Positions 8,438-17,500 are shown, counted from the stretch's first letter. The stretch is 44,501 nt of DNA from Nitrospira sp. UBA5698 (GCA_002420115.1 DIHK01000066.1:73787-118287), one strand, 5' to 3'. Numbers and translations: made by a program. Notes: generated from the sequence alone by a model not told the origin.

Positions 8438-8656
8438 ATGTCTTTTAACCTCCCTCTCAAAGAGATGACTCTCCACGAGAAGCTTGCTGCGATGGAGTCT
8501 CTGTGGGAAGACATAGCTCGTACCCCAGAATCCATCCAGTCCCCTGCTTGGCACAAAGACATCCTTGATGAGCGCCGCCAACGACTCGCCGATGGTCAAT
8601 CCCAATTCACCGATTGGGAGACCGCCAAAGCAGATATCCGAAACAAGATCTCGTGA
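8438..8656 (+). CDS. Antitoxin of a RelE/ParE-type module (putative addiction module component family)
   Basis: The 72-residue protein matches the small antitoxin family often annotated as 'putative addiction module component'. It has an N-terminal LTLHEKLAAMESLWEDI-type helix, and its C-terminal part would wrap the toxin. Resemblance to the antitoxin at 11940 supports the call. Its stop overlaps the toxin start by four bases (GTGA at 8653-8656), the usual coupling in such operons. ATG 8438 is chosen because a promoter ends seven bases before it. The unit is inserted between the cytochrome gene and a duplicate of that gene's 3' end. Antitoxins of this kind bind their toxin and usually repress their own promoter. 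Confidence 0.8.
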   Translation: MSFNLPLKEMTLHEKLAAMESLWEDIARTPESIQSPAWHKDILDERRQRLADGQSQFTDWETAKADIRNKIS

Positions 8657-8952
8657 ACATTAAGATCCTGGACGAAGCCCAGGATGACTTGGTCCAGGGC
8701 TTCCGCTTCTATGAAGCTCGGGAGACTGGTCTTGGGACTTACTTCCTTGACTGTTTGTTCTCAGATATCGATTCCCTTCTCTTGTACGGCGGGATCCATC
8801 AAGTCGTCTATGGTCATCACCGATGTCTCTCCAAGCGTTTCCCGTTCGCCATTTACTACAGCGTGAAGGAAGACCTTGTTCATGTGTATGCGGTGTTGGA
8901 TTGTCGTAGAAATCCATTGTGGATTAGGAAACGGTTAAGGAGAGAGGGCTAA
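8653..8952 (+). CDS. RelE/ParE-superfamily toxin
   Basis: The 99-residue protein has the RelE/ParE pattern. It opens with a strand and the helix EAQDDLVQGFRFYEARETGLGTYFLD, has a central RFPFAIYYSV strand pair, and continues with VHVYAVLDCRRNPLW. The family includes ribosome-dependent mRNA interferases and gyrase inhibitors. The 'ParE-like plasmid stabilisation' branch (COG3668) is the closest by pattern, and the target cannot be told. The GTG start overlaps the antitoxin stop. Ten bases after the toxin stop begins the second copy of the cytochrome gene end. Confidence 0.85.
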   Translation: MNIKILDEAQDDLVQGFRFYEARETGLGTYFLDCLFSDIDSLLLYGGIHQVVYGHHRCLSKRFPFAIYYSVKEDLVHVYAVLDCRRNPLWIRKRLRREG

Positions 8953-8962
8953 TCGGACACTT

Positions 8963-9061
8963 CAGCTGGTCGAAGCCGAATCCTCCCAAGGGTCACAAGA
9001 TCCTGCCTTCCAGCTGATCGAGATCGTGAAGCGGACGGAGAATGTTCCGGTTGGGAAGTAA
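8963..9061 (+). pseudogene. Direct repeat copy 2: orphan 3' end of a pentahaem cytochrome gene
   Basis: This is a second copy of the last 32 codons plus stop of the upstream cytochrome, in the same orientation and separated from it by the TA module. It has no start codon and no haem site, so it is a fragment. Reading in the ancestral frame it stays open to TAA. Compared with copy 1 it carries eight substitutions, six of them silent, so the two ends diverged while both were under coding constraint. It marks the left edge of the accessory island. Confidence 0.9.
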
Positions 9062-9182
9062 TTATCGCTTGCAAAGCATCTCTCGATCGGAAAGACGCTG
9101 ATGGCGTTTGGTGCAATCATTAGTAGTAGCTACAGGTCGGTCAAGTCTTAGCGATAGATAATAGCCATAAAGGAGGGTGACG

Positions 9183-9815
9183 ATGGCAACAGTTGTACCA
9201 ACTGTTATTGAGTACATCCATCCCTTAGACAAGAACGGCAAAATATTGCCGGACTGTTCACCGTATCTCCACGAACTGGCACTTTTGGTGGTGGCCTGGA
9301 ATGAGCTGCATATGGAACTCTCTCAACTGTTTTGTATAGCTGCAGGTATGCCAGATATGGGAACAGGTCTACGTATTTGGCACTCTACGGGTAACGACCG
9401 GGCTCAACGCGAGTTTCTAAGGGAGGCGCTTCACGGGGATCTCCAACATCTACGCAGAGTAAAAGAAAAAGGGAAACTATTCGCAGATAAGGCGAAGGAA
9501 GAAATCAAGTTCATCTTGAAGACGGTGGACACGATATCCGGGCCAAGGAATGACGCGATTCATTCTAGCTATCTCTTCAAGAGTGATGGCAAAAGGATTA
9601 CGATGTGTGCAGACGACTTCTTTATGAGCCCCCGTGCAAAAAACCTAAGTGGTAAAGATTTGCTTGTCGAATTTCAAAGGCAGCGAAGTATCGCCACCAC
9701 TCTTTCAATATACTCACAAGGAATACGACTTGCTCTTTACCTGGTTCCTGAGCCTCCATGGCCTGCTCGCCCGAAACTCCCAACTACTAATAAGGCGCCC
9801 CAGAAAAGTGTTTGA
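9183..9815 (+). CDS. Hypothetical protein with a HEPN-type Rx4H motif
   Basis: The 210-residue, largely helical protein has an excellent ribosome site (AGGAGG at 9171-9176, six bases from ATG 9183). It lacks a signal peptide or membrane helix. The segment GPRNDAIHSSY fits the R-N-x3-H signature of HEPN ribonucleases, in which Arg and His form the active site of a dimer. It follows a long helix (KEEIKFILKTVDTIS) as in that fold. No nucleotidyltransferase or other typical HEPN partner is adjacent. HEPN assignment rests on one motif and helicity and is tentative. The gene stands alone at the left end of the accessory island. Confidence 0.6.
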   Translation: MATVVPTVIEYIHPLDKNGKILPDCSPYLHELALLVVAWNELHMELSQLFCIAAGMPDMGTGLRIWHSTGNDRAQREFLREALHGDLQHLRRVKEKGKLFADKAKEEIKFILKTVDTISGPRNDAIHSSYLFKSDGKRITMCADDFFMSPRAKNLSGKDLLVEFQRQRSIATTLSIYSQGIRLALYLVPEPPWPARPKLPTTNKAPQKSV

Positions 9816-9900
9816 CGCCTCCCATGTAGAGAATGGCACCGATCCAGTGCCGTGCATCACTAATTGTGAATCCTCTCCAATGTCCCAGCGGTCCTTGAAA

Positions 9901-11835
9901 ATGGCCATGAGATATAAATCGGTGTTGCTGTTAGTCGCATGGGTGATGGTGTTATCCGGCTGTGGCTCCGATCAGGAGGGCCAACTGATCGCGGACCATC
10001 AGCGGGCAGTCTATGAGAGCCTGGCGCTGCAAGATCAGCTTCAGCAGCAGGGTGGTGGGCACGCTGCTGCTGATCTCGGAATTGGGATCTCGAATCGGGG
10101 CATGGGCAAGTTGCTGTCGCTGCTCAAGGGACTTGTCATCAGTCCGACCCAGCCGCCGAAAGGGTACGAAGATCTGTCTGTACGGATCGAGGATATTCAA
10201 CTCGTCAGCAGGGCTGGTCGGAGTGAGTTGGAACTGGAGTTTTCTCTTTCAAGCCCTGCCAACTCTCTTCAGTTTGCAGCCACGATGACAGGTGATCTCC
10301 TGTTCTTGCCGCCGGAACTCGATACCAACACACCTGAAGATCAGCTGGCCTTCCGGATGAAGGTCCGAGAGCTCCATCCACGTCTTTCCTGGTATTCCTT
10401 GCCGCTCCAAAGCATTTCGACGATGCGCGACTATCTCCGGAATCGATTGATTGAACAGGTGGAGAAAAGTCTTGTGATGAAAGTGCCCACGGCCAAGCTG
10501 GACAAGCTTGTGTTGGGGCTGTCGGGAAGCGAAGTGATGAAGGATGAGGAGAAGGGTTTCCAGATCAAGATCGCCTATGCCAGTCCGAAGTTTGAGATGC
10601 CGCTTGTCGCTCGGTACTCGCAGTTCCTGATGACCGATTCGGGGTTCTGGATTTTTGCGCGGTACGGCGACAAGGCTCCCTCTATTCCCAAACCAGTGGC
10701 TCGTGTACCGAAGGAACAACTGGAGTCTGAAATCGGGCGCCTGACGTATGCCCTTCGGGCTGCCGCAGCCGGCTTGAATTTCTGGTCCGGTGATTCTGCG
10801 ATCATTGTCAGGAAGCCGCTTCTTGAGAAACTGATAGTTCAGTTCAACGAACGCTCCAGCGATGAGCGGACCGTGTCGTTTCAATCCACCAGATCCCGCG
10901 GAAAACTGTATGAGAAACAATGGCGGGACAATCTGCTCGGGGACGGTGGGCTGTCCGTTGAGCTGGATAGTCGTGATGCGGCTTGGGGAACCGTCGTCCT
11001 CAAGCAAGTCTCCTCGACTTGGAGCGAAAAGGGTTTAGCTTATTCCGCTTCGATTGATGTTGAGGCCAACACCATTCTGTATGTCCACTTTGATCCCTTG
11101 CTTGGAGGCGGTGTCGGGAAACGCGCCACGTTGGAAGGGACTGCATCCCCTGTGCTGGCCGGGATATTGTCCTTTGCGATTCGCACGTACGCCGGAGTGC
11201 CGGTCCTGATCGCGATGAATCACCTCGACTGTTCGAAGTTTCCACTCACGGTACTAGATGACGGCGATCTCTCGGTGGGTGTGACAGTGAGTCAACTCGT
11301 CGGAGGGGGAAAGCCTACTCTGATTCCCGCGTTGATGGGTCTGCCCAAAATAGTGAAGGCGGATCAGGTGTTTCGAGCAATCAAGGGTGTCAGCGTCACG
11401 GCGCCAAAACCGTTTGCGGCGATCACTTATGCACCTGCACAGTTCCTCGCTGATGCGAATGGGTTCCGGGCTGAGTTTGCGACATCGGCTGCGTGGAGTG
11501 AGGGTGAAGATGTTGATGCCGAAGAGCGAGTGAAAGAGATCATGGCACTACTTGGAAAAGACGAGACGTTCCCATCTGCTCCGGATTGCGGTAAGCCGGA
11601 CTCGATCAAGGTGCATATTGCCGGCATTGCGTTCGAGGGTGATCTTGGGCTGGGGCGGGTTATCACGTCTCTCGTCGATGGGGCACGGACAGGCACGAAG
11701 GGTATTGAGAATTTCTTGTCGACCGCCGGACGCAATGCGATCAACCCTTCGCCTGGGTCGGTTCTGCGCAAGCCGCTTGTTAATCCACTGGGGACGCTCA
11801 AGTGCCTCGGGACATTGCTGCAGAAGTGCGAGTGA
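9901..11835 (+). CDS. Large predicted lipoprotein of unknown function
   Basis: The 644-residue product begins with a lipoprotein signal peptide: basic MAMRYK, a hydrophobic core, and the lipobox LSGC with Cys21 as the acylation site. The mature protein is expected in the inner or outer membrane facing the periplasm. The rest mixes beta-rich and helical segments with a few long hydrophobic stretches, but I recognise no domain. ATG 9901 or 9907 is the likely start, with no strong ribosome site; a longer frame reaches further upstream but would mask the signal peptide. The gene lies in the accessory island, between the HEPN-like gene and the second TA module. It may be functionally related to the lipoprotein/patatin operon further on, but only position suggests it. 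Confidence 0.75.
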   Translation: MAMRYKSVLLLVAWVMVLSGCGSDQEGQLIADHQRAVYESLALQDQLQQQGGGHAAADLGIGISNRGMGKLLSLLKGLVISPTQPPKGYEDLSVRIEDIQLVSRAGRSELELEFSLSSPANSLQFAATMTGDLLFLPPELDTNTPEDQLAFRMKVRELHPRLSWYSLPLQSISTMRDYLRNRLIEQVEKSLVMKVPTAKLDKLVLGLSGSEVMKDEEKGFQIKIAYASPKFEMPLVARYSQFLMTDSGFWIFARYGDKAPSIPKPVARVPKEQLESEIGRLTYALRAAAAGLNFWSGDSAIIVRKPLLEKLIVQFNERSSDERTVSFQSTRSRGKLYEKQWRDNLLGDGGLSVELDSRDAAWGTVVLKQVSSTWSEKGLAYSASIDVEANTILYVHFDPLLGGGVGKRATLEGTASPVLAGILSFAIRTYAGVPVLIAMNHLDCSKFPLTVLDDGDLSVGVTVSQLVGGGKPTLIPALMGLPKIVKADQVFRAIKGVSVTAPKPFAAITYAPAQFLADANGFRAEFATSAAWSEGEDVDAEERVKEIMALLGKDETFPSAPDCGKPDSIKVHIAGIAFEGDLGLGRVITSLVDGARTGTKGIENFLSTAGRNAINPSPGSVLRKPLVNPLGTLKCLGTLLQKCE

Positions 11836-11903
11836 TTTCTATGGTGAGACGTGTGAACACAGATGAAGGATTGCTGTACCAGCTAGACTTCGGGGTGATA
11901 TCG

Positions 11904-11933
11904 TTGGCCCAATAAGCCGGTTTGGAGTAAAAT
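11904..11933 (+). promoter_or_regulatory. Probable promoter of the second TA module
   Basis: TTGGCC (11904-11909) and TAAAAT (11928-11933) are 18 bp apart. The antitoxin ATG at 11940 follows the -10 box by six bases, so this transcript too would be leaderless, as at the first module. Confidence 0.45.
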
Positions 11934-11939
11934 GCGTCC

Positions 11940-12164
11940 ATGAGTATTACCGAACTTGAAGCCGAGGCGCTGAAGCTCGATCCAAAGTCCAGAGCCCGCT
12001 TGGCTGGAAAATTGTTGGCGAGCTTAGAAGACCTATCCGAAGAAGAAAATGCCAGGCTCTGGGCTGAAGAGGCCCAGCGTAGAGCCGTGGAGATGGATGT
12101 TCAGCCAGAGTCCGCAGTTTCGGCGAAGGACGTGTTCCGGGAAGCGAGAGCCAAGCTGAAGTGA
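11940..12164 (+). CDS. Antitoxin of a RelE/ParE-type module (putative addiction module component family)
   Basis: The 74-residue protein starts with the MSITELEAEALKLDPKSRA helix typical of the 'putative addiction module component' antitoxins. It continues with ARLAGKLLASLEDL and an acidic, charged second half that would bind the toxin. It is followed with no gap by the toxin gene (TGA then ATG). A promoter ends six bases before the start. Unlike the other two TA modules in the window, no copy of the preceding gene's 3' end follows. Confidence 0.88.
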   Translation: MSITELEAEALKLDPKSRARLAGKLLASLEDLSEEENARLWAEEAQRRAVEMDVQPESAVSAKDVFREARAKLK

Positions 12165-12464
12165 ATGGAGCGGATCTCGTACCATCGATTGGCCAGCCGT
12201 GAATTGAACGAAGCCGCTCAGTATTACGAATCAGAAAGTCCTGGTCTCGGAGCGGCGTTTCTTGATGAAGTCGAGGATTGTACACAAGCCATTGCGAATT
12301 TCCCTGAAGCTGCTCCGTTGATCACAGAGACGATTCGTCGCCGACTCCTTCTCCGATTTCCTTACGCGCTTCTCTATACCATATACCATCAATCAGATCG
12401 GGTGCATGTGCTTGCAGTCATGAATCTGAAGCGTCGCCCCATGTATTGGGTTGGCAGAGAGTAA
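12165..12464 (+). CDS. RelE/ParE-superfamily toxin
   Basis: The 99-residue protein shows the family features: N-terminal helices (LASRELNEAAQYYESESPGLG), the RRRLLLRFPYALLYTI strand region and a terminal VHVLAVMNLKRRPMYW. It is a clear homologue of the toxin at 8653 (shared 'YYE...GLG..FLD' and 'RFP(Y/F)A(L/I)' blocks), though much diverged, so the two modules are not recent copies. ATG 12165 directly follows the antitoxin stop and has no ribosome site of its own; coupled translation is expected. Confidence 0.9.
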   Translation: MERISYHRLASRELNEAAQYYESESPGLGAAFLDEVEDCTQAIANFPEAAPLITETIRRRLLLRFPYALLYTIYHQSDRVHVLAVMNLKRRPMYWVGRE

Positions 12465-12602
12465 CGGAAGAAACAAACAGAGCAGGGAACTGGTCGGTCG
12501 GGGTTGACCCAGGCTCTGCCTTAACGGATCTTACCCCTGTGCTTTGGTCCTCATTCCAGCACGGTCTCTCTAATCAGTTCCGTAACTATCTGCCCATAGG
12601 CG

Positions 12603-12626
12603 CAGTGAATCCTTTTGGATTCACTG
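12603..12626. repeat. Perfect 10-bp inverted repeat with TTTT loop
   Basis: Arms CAGTGAATCC and GGATTCACTG enclose TTTT. A second small GAATC/GATTC pair follows at about 12626-12640. There is no T-run after either arm, so a rho-independent terminator is doubtful. It may be a protein-binding site or an RNA hairpin ending the TA transcript. Confidence 0.7.
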
Positions 12627-12764
12627 AATCGAAAAAGATTCACCTTCAGAGTCTCCTACCTCGGAAGCAACAGCGCAATCCTTCCAAATTGAGGCCATTC
12701 TCATAATTTCCTTGCGGCCCGTTCCTTGCTGAGGAGTGGGCAGCAGTGGAAGGGTCCTCATTGG

Positions 12765-12812
12765 ATAGGTACGTAAGTACCTATTGACGATGAAGCGTTA
12801 CGGATCTATAAG
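12765..12812 (+). promoter_or_regulatory. Promoter with overlapping operator for the patatin/lipoprotein operon
   Basis: TTGACG (12784-12789) and TATAAG (12807-12812) are 17 bp apart, each one base from consensus. The inverted repeat ATAGGTAC-N4-GTACCTAT (12765-12784) ends in the first base of the -35 box, a position suited to a repressor or activator dimer. The first gene starts about 100 bases downstream of the expected transcript start. Confidence 0.6.
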
Positions 12813-12920
12813 GTTGCTCCGTTCTGACTTATTCCAAAGAGGAATCGTTCGGGTGGGCACTGCCTGCTATTGTCCTGCCCCCAGCACGATGGAGTAACGG
12901 TTGAAGGTGGAGTGAAAATC

Positions 12921-13322
12921 ATGATTGATACCAGGCTGTTAGAGCAGGGTAAGGTTGCCCCGCATGCGTCGTACTCTCGTACCGGTGCTCATCTATCTGC
13001 GAAACGGCTTTTCATCTCGCTCCTCACTATCGGTGCTTTGTTAGGGACAGGGTCTCTGGCTTGTTCGGCAGAACTGTTTCCCTACACACCGCCCTCGACG
13101 ACACAGCAGCGTCCAATGGTGCAAAGACCCAGTCTGGCCCCTTCGCTATCAGCTGAAGAACGTGAGCGTCTTGCGGATCTTTCAGCCCAAGCGAAAAAGC
13201 TTTCCGTCCCAGAACAACAGCAATTGAAAGAAGTCTTGAGGAAGAGCCTTGCGTCGGCAGGAAAGGCAAAAAACTTGGCGCAGGTGCAGTACTACAGCGA
13301 AGCCTTACGCCAGCTTGAGTGA
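12921..13322 (+). CDS. Small exported hypothetical protein
   Basis: The 133-residue product has a long N-region, a hydrophobic segment (LFISLLTIGALLGTGSLACSAELF, about residues 33-56) with a possible signal peptidase site near CSA-E, then a Pro/Gln-rich linker. A charged helical C-terminus (LSAEERERLADLSAQAKKL, QQQLKEVLRKSLASAGKAK) ends the protein. ATG 12921 follows GGAG at a suitable distance. It is the first gene behind the 12784 promoter. No family recognised; export is likely, by signal peptidase I or possibly as a lipoprotein. Confidence 0.65.
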   Translation: MIDTRLLEQGKVAPHASYSRTGAHLSAKRLFISLLTIGALLGTGSLACSAELFPYTPPSTTQQRPMVQRPSLAPSLSAEERERLADLSAQAKKLSVPEQQQLKEVLRKSLASAGKAKNLAQVQYYSEALRQLE

Positions 13323-13339
13323 AGGGTGATAGGGTGATT

Positions 13340-13819
13340 ATGTACAGACTGACAATCGGCGTGGTTATGCTTGCTGCACTGTTGGCTGGCTCTCTCTATG
13401 AACAAGTCCATGCAGAGACGGTATCTACTCTGGCACAACAGTTTACAGCTGGAGCCCCACGTGGAGCACCGGAAGTTGCGAGTGGGGATGAAGCAGACTT
13501 GGCCTTCTCGGCGCTTAGGGCGGCGGAAGAGGATAATCGCCGTCTCCTGGCCCTGTGTATTATGGGCACGGCGATCCTGGCCCTCGTCGCAGTACTGGCA
13601 ATGCTGTACAAGCGAGGGGCCTCTCCGGAAAACATTGTGACAGGAAGCGGCCTCGTCCTCGTCATCTTTGCCACGGTGCTCGTTGCCACCCTGGCAAAAA
13701 CAGACCAGCAACTCACTGCTCCTATAGGAATTCTGGGCGCTATTGCAGGGTATTTGTTTGGGAAGAGTTCCAAGGGAACGGAAGCTGAGCAGAAGCCGCA
13801 AAAGGTGGGTTCACCATGA
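13340..13819 (+). CDS. Small membrane protein of unknown function
   Basis: The 159-residue protein has a cleavable-looking signal (residues 1-27, ending VHA-E), an amphipathic region, and then hydrophobic helices at about 71-92 (ALCIMGTAILALVAVLAMLY), 100-120 (TGSGLVLVIFATVLVATLA) and a shorter one near 128-143 (PIGILGAIAGYLFG). ATG 13340 is preceded by AGGG at five bases. It starts 18 bp after the previous gene, so both are in one transcript. No family was recognised. The topology suggests a small inner-membrane component. Confidence 0.72.
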   Translation: MYRLTIGVVMLAALLAGSLYEQVHAETVSTLAQQFTAGAPRGAPEVASGDEADLAFSALRAAEEDNRRLLALCIMGTAILALVAVLAMLYKRGASPENIVTGSGLVLVIFATVLVATLAKTDQQLTAPIGILGAIAGYLFGKSSKGTEAEQKPQKVGSP

Positions 13820-13934
13820 GAAAATTACAACGTGAAAACCGATCAACGAAGTGTGAGTGGAAATAGATTCCGGCACTTTAATTCTCTGGCCTATGAGCTT
13901 TCCATAAATTTTTGCTCACTACCGAGGTCCTACA

Positions 13935-14594
13935 ATGTATAGCAAATCGACTGTTCGCGCTTGCTGGTTGTTTTTGCCTATGGCTGTCAGTCTCACAACC
14001 GGTTGCAATTCCATTCCACAAAACGTGGCGCTCGGAGCGGTGATTGGCACGGGGGTTGGGTCCATCATCCCTGGTCATGATATCGAGCAGGTGTATTACC
14101 TGGGCTCGTTCGATCCTCAAGAACAAGTTCCACCGGCGCTCTATCGCGTGCGTGTGCGGGGGCAAGCCAGTATCATCAGCTGGATGCGCTTCGGTTCTGG
14201 ATGGGTTCCCGCCGACTTGATCGATTCGTTGGGTAGCTCGGTGGAGATTAACAAAAAAGACGGCAAGATCACCATGACCAAAGCAGGACAAGATGAGCTG
14301 TCCAAGCTGACGATCGGACGCCGTCTGATGCAATTCGGCCCGGAGGGATTTCGAGAAGTGCCGAAGGATCATCGGTTGGTGATCATGATGGGCTCCAGCC
14401 CAGAAGATTTCTTCAACGCCATGGACAAAGCATTGGGTGCGGTCAGCCAGGCCAAGCTCGATCAAGACAGCCAAGTGCTGAATGGACTGCTCTTCAAAGC
14501 CCTCACCAAGGTGCAAGCGGAAAAGCAATTGGTGGAGGCGCAGCTGGACGTGGCGAAGGAACAATTTCGAGAGGAAAAGGGGAACAAGCCATGA
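13935..14594 (+). CDS. Predicted lipoprotein of the patatin-linked operon
   Basis: The 219-residue product has a lipoprotein signal with the lipobox TTGC (Cys24), a glycine-rich segment LGAVIGTGVGSIIPG just after it, a middle part of likely beta character, and a C-terminal helix rich in Gln/Glu/Lys (QAEKQLVEAQLDVAKEQF) that could form a coiled coil. GAGG seven bases before ATG 13935 supports the start. Its stop overlaps the start of the 1,379-residue lipoprotein by four bases (ATGA), a strong sign that the two lipoproteins are made together and likely interact through their helices. Function unknown. Confidence 0.78.
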   Translation: MYSKSTVRACWLFLPMAVSLTTGCNSIPQNVALGAVIGTGVGSIIPGHDIEQVYYLGSFDPQEQVPPALYRVRVRGQASIISWMRFGSGWVPADLIDSLGSSVEINKKDGKITMTKAGQDELSKLTIGRRLMQFGPEGFREVPKDHRLVIMMGSSPEDFFNAMDKALGAVSQAKLDQDSQVLNGLLFKALTKVQAEKQLVEAQLDVAKEQFREEKGNKP

Positions 14595-17500
14595 AGGTCT
14601 CGTCTAGAGGCATCGGCATGAAGGGACTGTGGCTCGCTCTCGTGCTCGGAGCAGGACTCGCCGGCTGTGCCGTCTTGACGGTCGACGTCGATGTCTACAA
14701 GGGCGCATTGGTGAACGAAGAGGAAGTGCAACTACGCCAATTGGTTGCCTTGACAACGGCGGCGAAACCAATGTTGATTCAGCTAAGAGATATTTTGGAA
14801 TGGCCTGGTACTGACGGGAAACCCTATTCAGAGAATGAAGATGCAAAATGTAAAGAAATCAACCTAAGAGTCAAGAGTTGGTACAAATCTAAATATGTAT
14901 CGTCGGCAGACAACTACTTACCTGAGGTTGAACCTCGATCGGTACTTTGGAAAACGTGGAGATGGATTACAGAGTTTGGTAAGGGTCCACAACCATCATG
15001 CCAGCCACATTTTGAAAACCCCTACGCTCGGAGCGTAAATATCGTCCTGAGCTTGTACGAAGACTTAGGTTCAGCGGATTTTGATCCCCATGGTAGGAAG
15101 TTGAGAGAAGCGGTGGCTCAATTGGATCGAGCACAAAAGATCTATGAGTTAGACGTGCAGCGTGATCAAGAGATATTTAACGCTATCTCAAAGGGCCTGC
15201 GGAAAAATGGGCTTAGTTCGGAGCTTCAAGACCTGTTAGCAGCGTATAGAGACGATTTGCTTAATCCTCAACGGGAAATCCCTGGTCAACCCATACGACG
15301 TGTGGGCAAATTGATGTCTGTATTTGCAAAGCTGGCTCAAAGTGAGATGAGCAAGAAGCAACCGAAGGGTGAAATAGAATCTATCCTCATTGCTAACTGG
15401 GGACCCGAGCTGGAGAAGGCTAAGGGGCAACTCTATGATGAGAAGTTGGGGCCCAGAGCCGTATGGAAGCTGTTGGGAGAAGGGAAGGACAACGCGCTGC
15501 TTACTTGGGTGACCGGACAATTGTGCGTAGATGGCACAGTTGGACAGGAAGCTTGCGATGAACTCAATAAGAGAACTAAGGACCTAGCCGATGCTTATTG
15601 GGGGGTGAGACAAGCAACTCGCGAACTATGGGAGGAAAGCTTGGGGTTGCTGGTGCGGATCGAAAGATTGGAGCGGGAAAATTCTGGCCGATATTACGCC
15701 CTCAAAGAAAAAGTGATTCAGGTGGTGGCCGAAACTACCAGTCCACTTCTCATCGCCTCGGCCTTGGAGCGTCTAGGCTATAACGGTACATGTTCGGTGT
15801 TGAAGAATACGCTACTGCATGAATGGACGAGGATGTGCGGCGATAATTCGATGAAAATGGCATGGACGCCAGATAATGTAAATCGAGATTCTTTGCTTTT
15901 CACAAGGATCCTAAAGGAAGCGCTGTTTAGCACACCGTCAGATACAGCTCATTTCCTTTTGACCCTTGACAGCCTAGAGAAACATGCCGCCCCGAAGGCT
16001 AGTGTAGCTAAGACATTGGTAGAAAAAGTTAATCAGGTTAATTCGAAACGAGTAGTTCAGCTAGGACTCATCAATAGCTATATAGGTGAGACGACCAAGC
16101 TGGATCTCCTGTTTCACTTTGTGGAAGAAGTGAGCCAGGATTTGGCAAATGGATTGGGACGTGGGCGATTATCAGATGGCTTACACACGTTAACAGAGGA
16201 CTATCTGAAAGCGCATAACGACGCAAGGAATGGTGTGGTTTCCAAAGCACAGAAACAGCTTATCGAAAACTTAGTAGAATTCGCTCAGAAGATACTCTTC
16301 CTGGCCAACCATGAAGGTTTGGCTTCACCGCCTCGGAGTGAAGGCCTTGTTATGGGGGGTAGTGAAAGCATTCTTCGAGGGCTGTTCGGTGACGAAATAA
16401 TGGATGGCACCGAAAAAAGCAATATATTTACCCAATCAAGCGTACCGAGAGCCATGACAAGACGGTATGTTCGTGTATTGCAGGCTGTTGGTAACTCGAT
16501 CCTCTTTTCAGCCAATGAGCTGCGTGAACGGGATCGCTATCGCGAACAAGGCCAGAAGAAAGTTGCAGCGGAAGTAACCGCAGCGAGATCTGTGTACTCG
16601 CCGGATTCAGCGAAGGTTATCACGGATCTCCTGGCTGAGCTGGAGCATGACAAGCAAGCCGCGCAGACAGCACTCGACGCTGCCAAAATAAGAAAACAGA
16701 AGCTTGAGGCGGAGCTCGGTAGCGACACGACAAATCCTAAAACCGGACGATATGCTGACCAGGAGAAGGCCAAAGGCGAACTGGCAAAAGCCGATAACGT
16801 GCTGAATGCCTATCGCAATTCACTCGATACGCTCAAGGCGATTCATGCCGTTTTGACGCACGACGTGATTCAAGAGGTCATATCTGAATGGGGAACGAAC
16901 TCGCTTGGCGCGGCAGATGAGGGAGACTTTTTAATAAGTGGTACCCTCTCGTTAGAGGGTACACTCCGCAAAGTTCGCAAAGGGAACACCGACTGGGATG
17001 ATGTATTGAGGTATCTCGCCTCTTCTGACACCAAGCAGGATTTTATTGCCTATCGTAAGCTGGTAAATAAGGCGTCTCGGGAGCGGCTTGAGCTCTTCAA
17101 GGACTTCATCGCACAGATCAAATGGCTGATAGCCCAACGGGTACCGCGCAATGAATGGCAGGCGAAGCTTGATCACAATACACAGAGGATTGACACGTTA
17201 AAGAAGGAAGTAGCCGACCTTGATCAGCAGATAAATAATACTCTCCCTCAGGACAAAACTGATTTGGAAACCGCCAAGATCAGAATAGAATCCGTCAAGG
17301 CTGCCGTGCTGAAAGAGATTGATCAGGAGAGACCGTTCGCTCCCTCTAAGGAAGTGTATGCACGGATCAACATCCATTTGCAGAAAACGAACACGACTGA
17401 CGACCAGACCGCTCAACGGATCCTCGCCTCTCGCACGCCACCTCCCGACATGCCACCGTTGAATCCCAAGGACTACAAGAGTCCAAGCGATGTCATGGAT

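Larger units (their letters stand above)
12465..12920 (+). other. 456-bp intergenic region with two hairpins and a promoter
   Basis: No convincing gene is present; a short open frame through 12706 has biased, repeat-like composition and no family. The region holds a perfect 10-bp hairpin at 12603-12626, an 8-4-8 inverted repeat at 12765-12784, and a strong sigma70-type promoter at 12784-12812 reading into the six-gene operon. Confidence 0.7.

Noticed and set aside
8245..9061. Insertion-sequence explanation for the repeated cytochrome end
   Set aside because: No transposase, no terminal inverted repeats, and 99-bp diverged coding repeats are far longer than target-site duplications.
12446..12706. 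Plus-strand open frame after the second toxin
   Set aside because: It overlaps the toxin end, crosses the perfect hairpin at 12603-12626 and has no recognisable protein features or ribosome site.
11940..12900. Possible duplicated end of the 9901 lipoprotein gene after the second TA module
   Set aside because: I compared the last 60-100 bp of that gene with the sequence after 12464 and found no match, so this module does not share the architecture of the other two.
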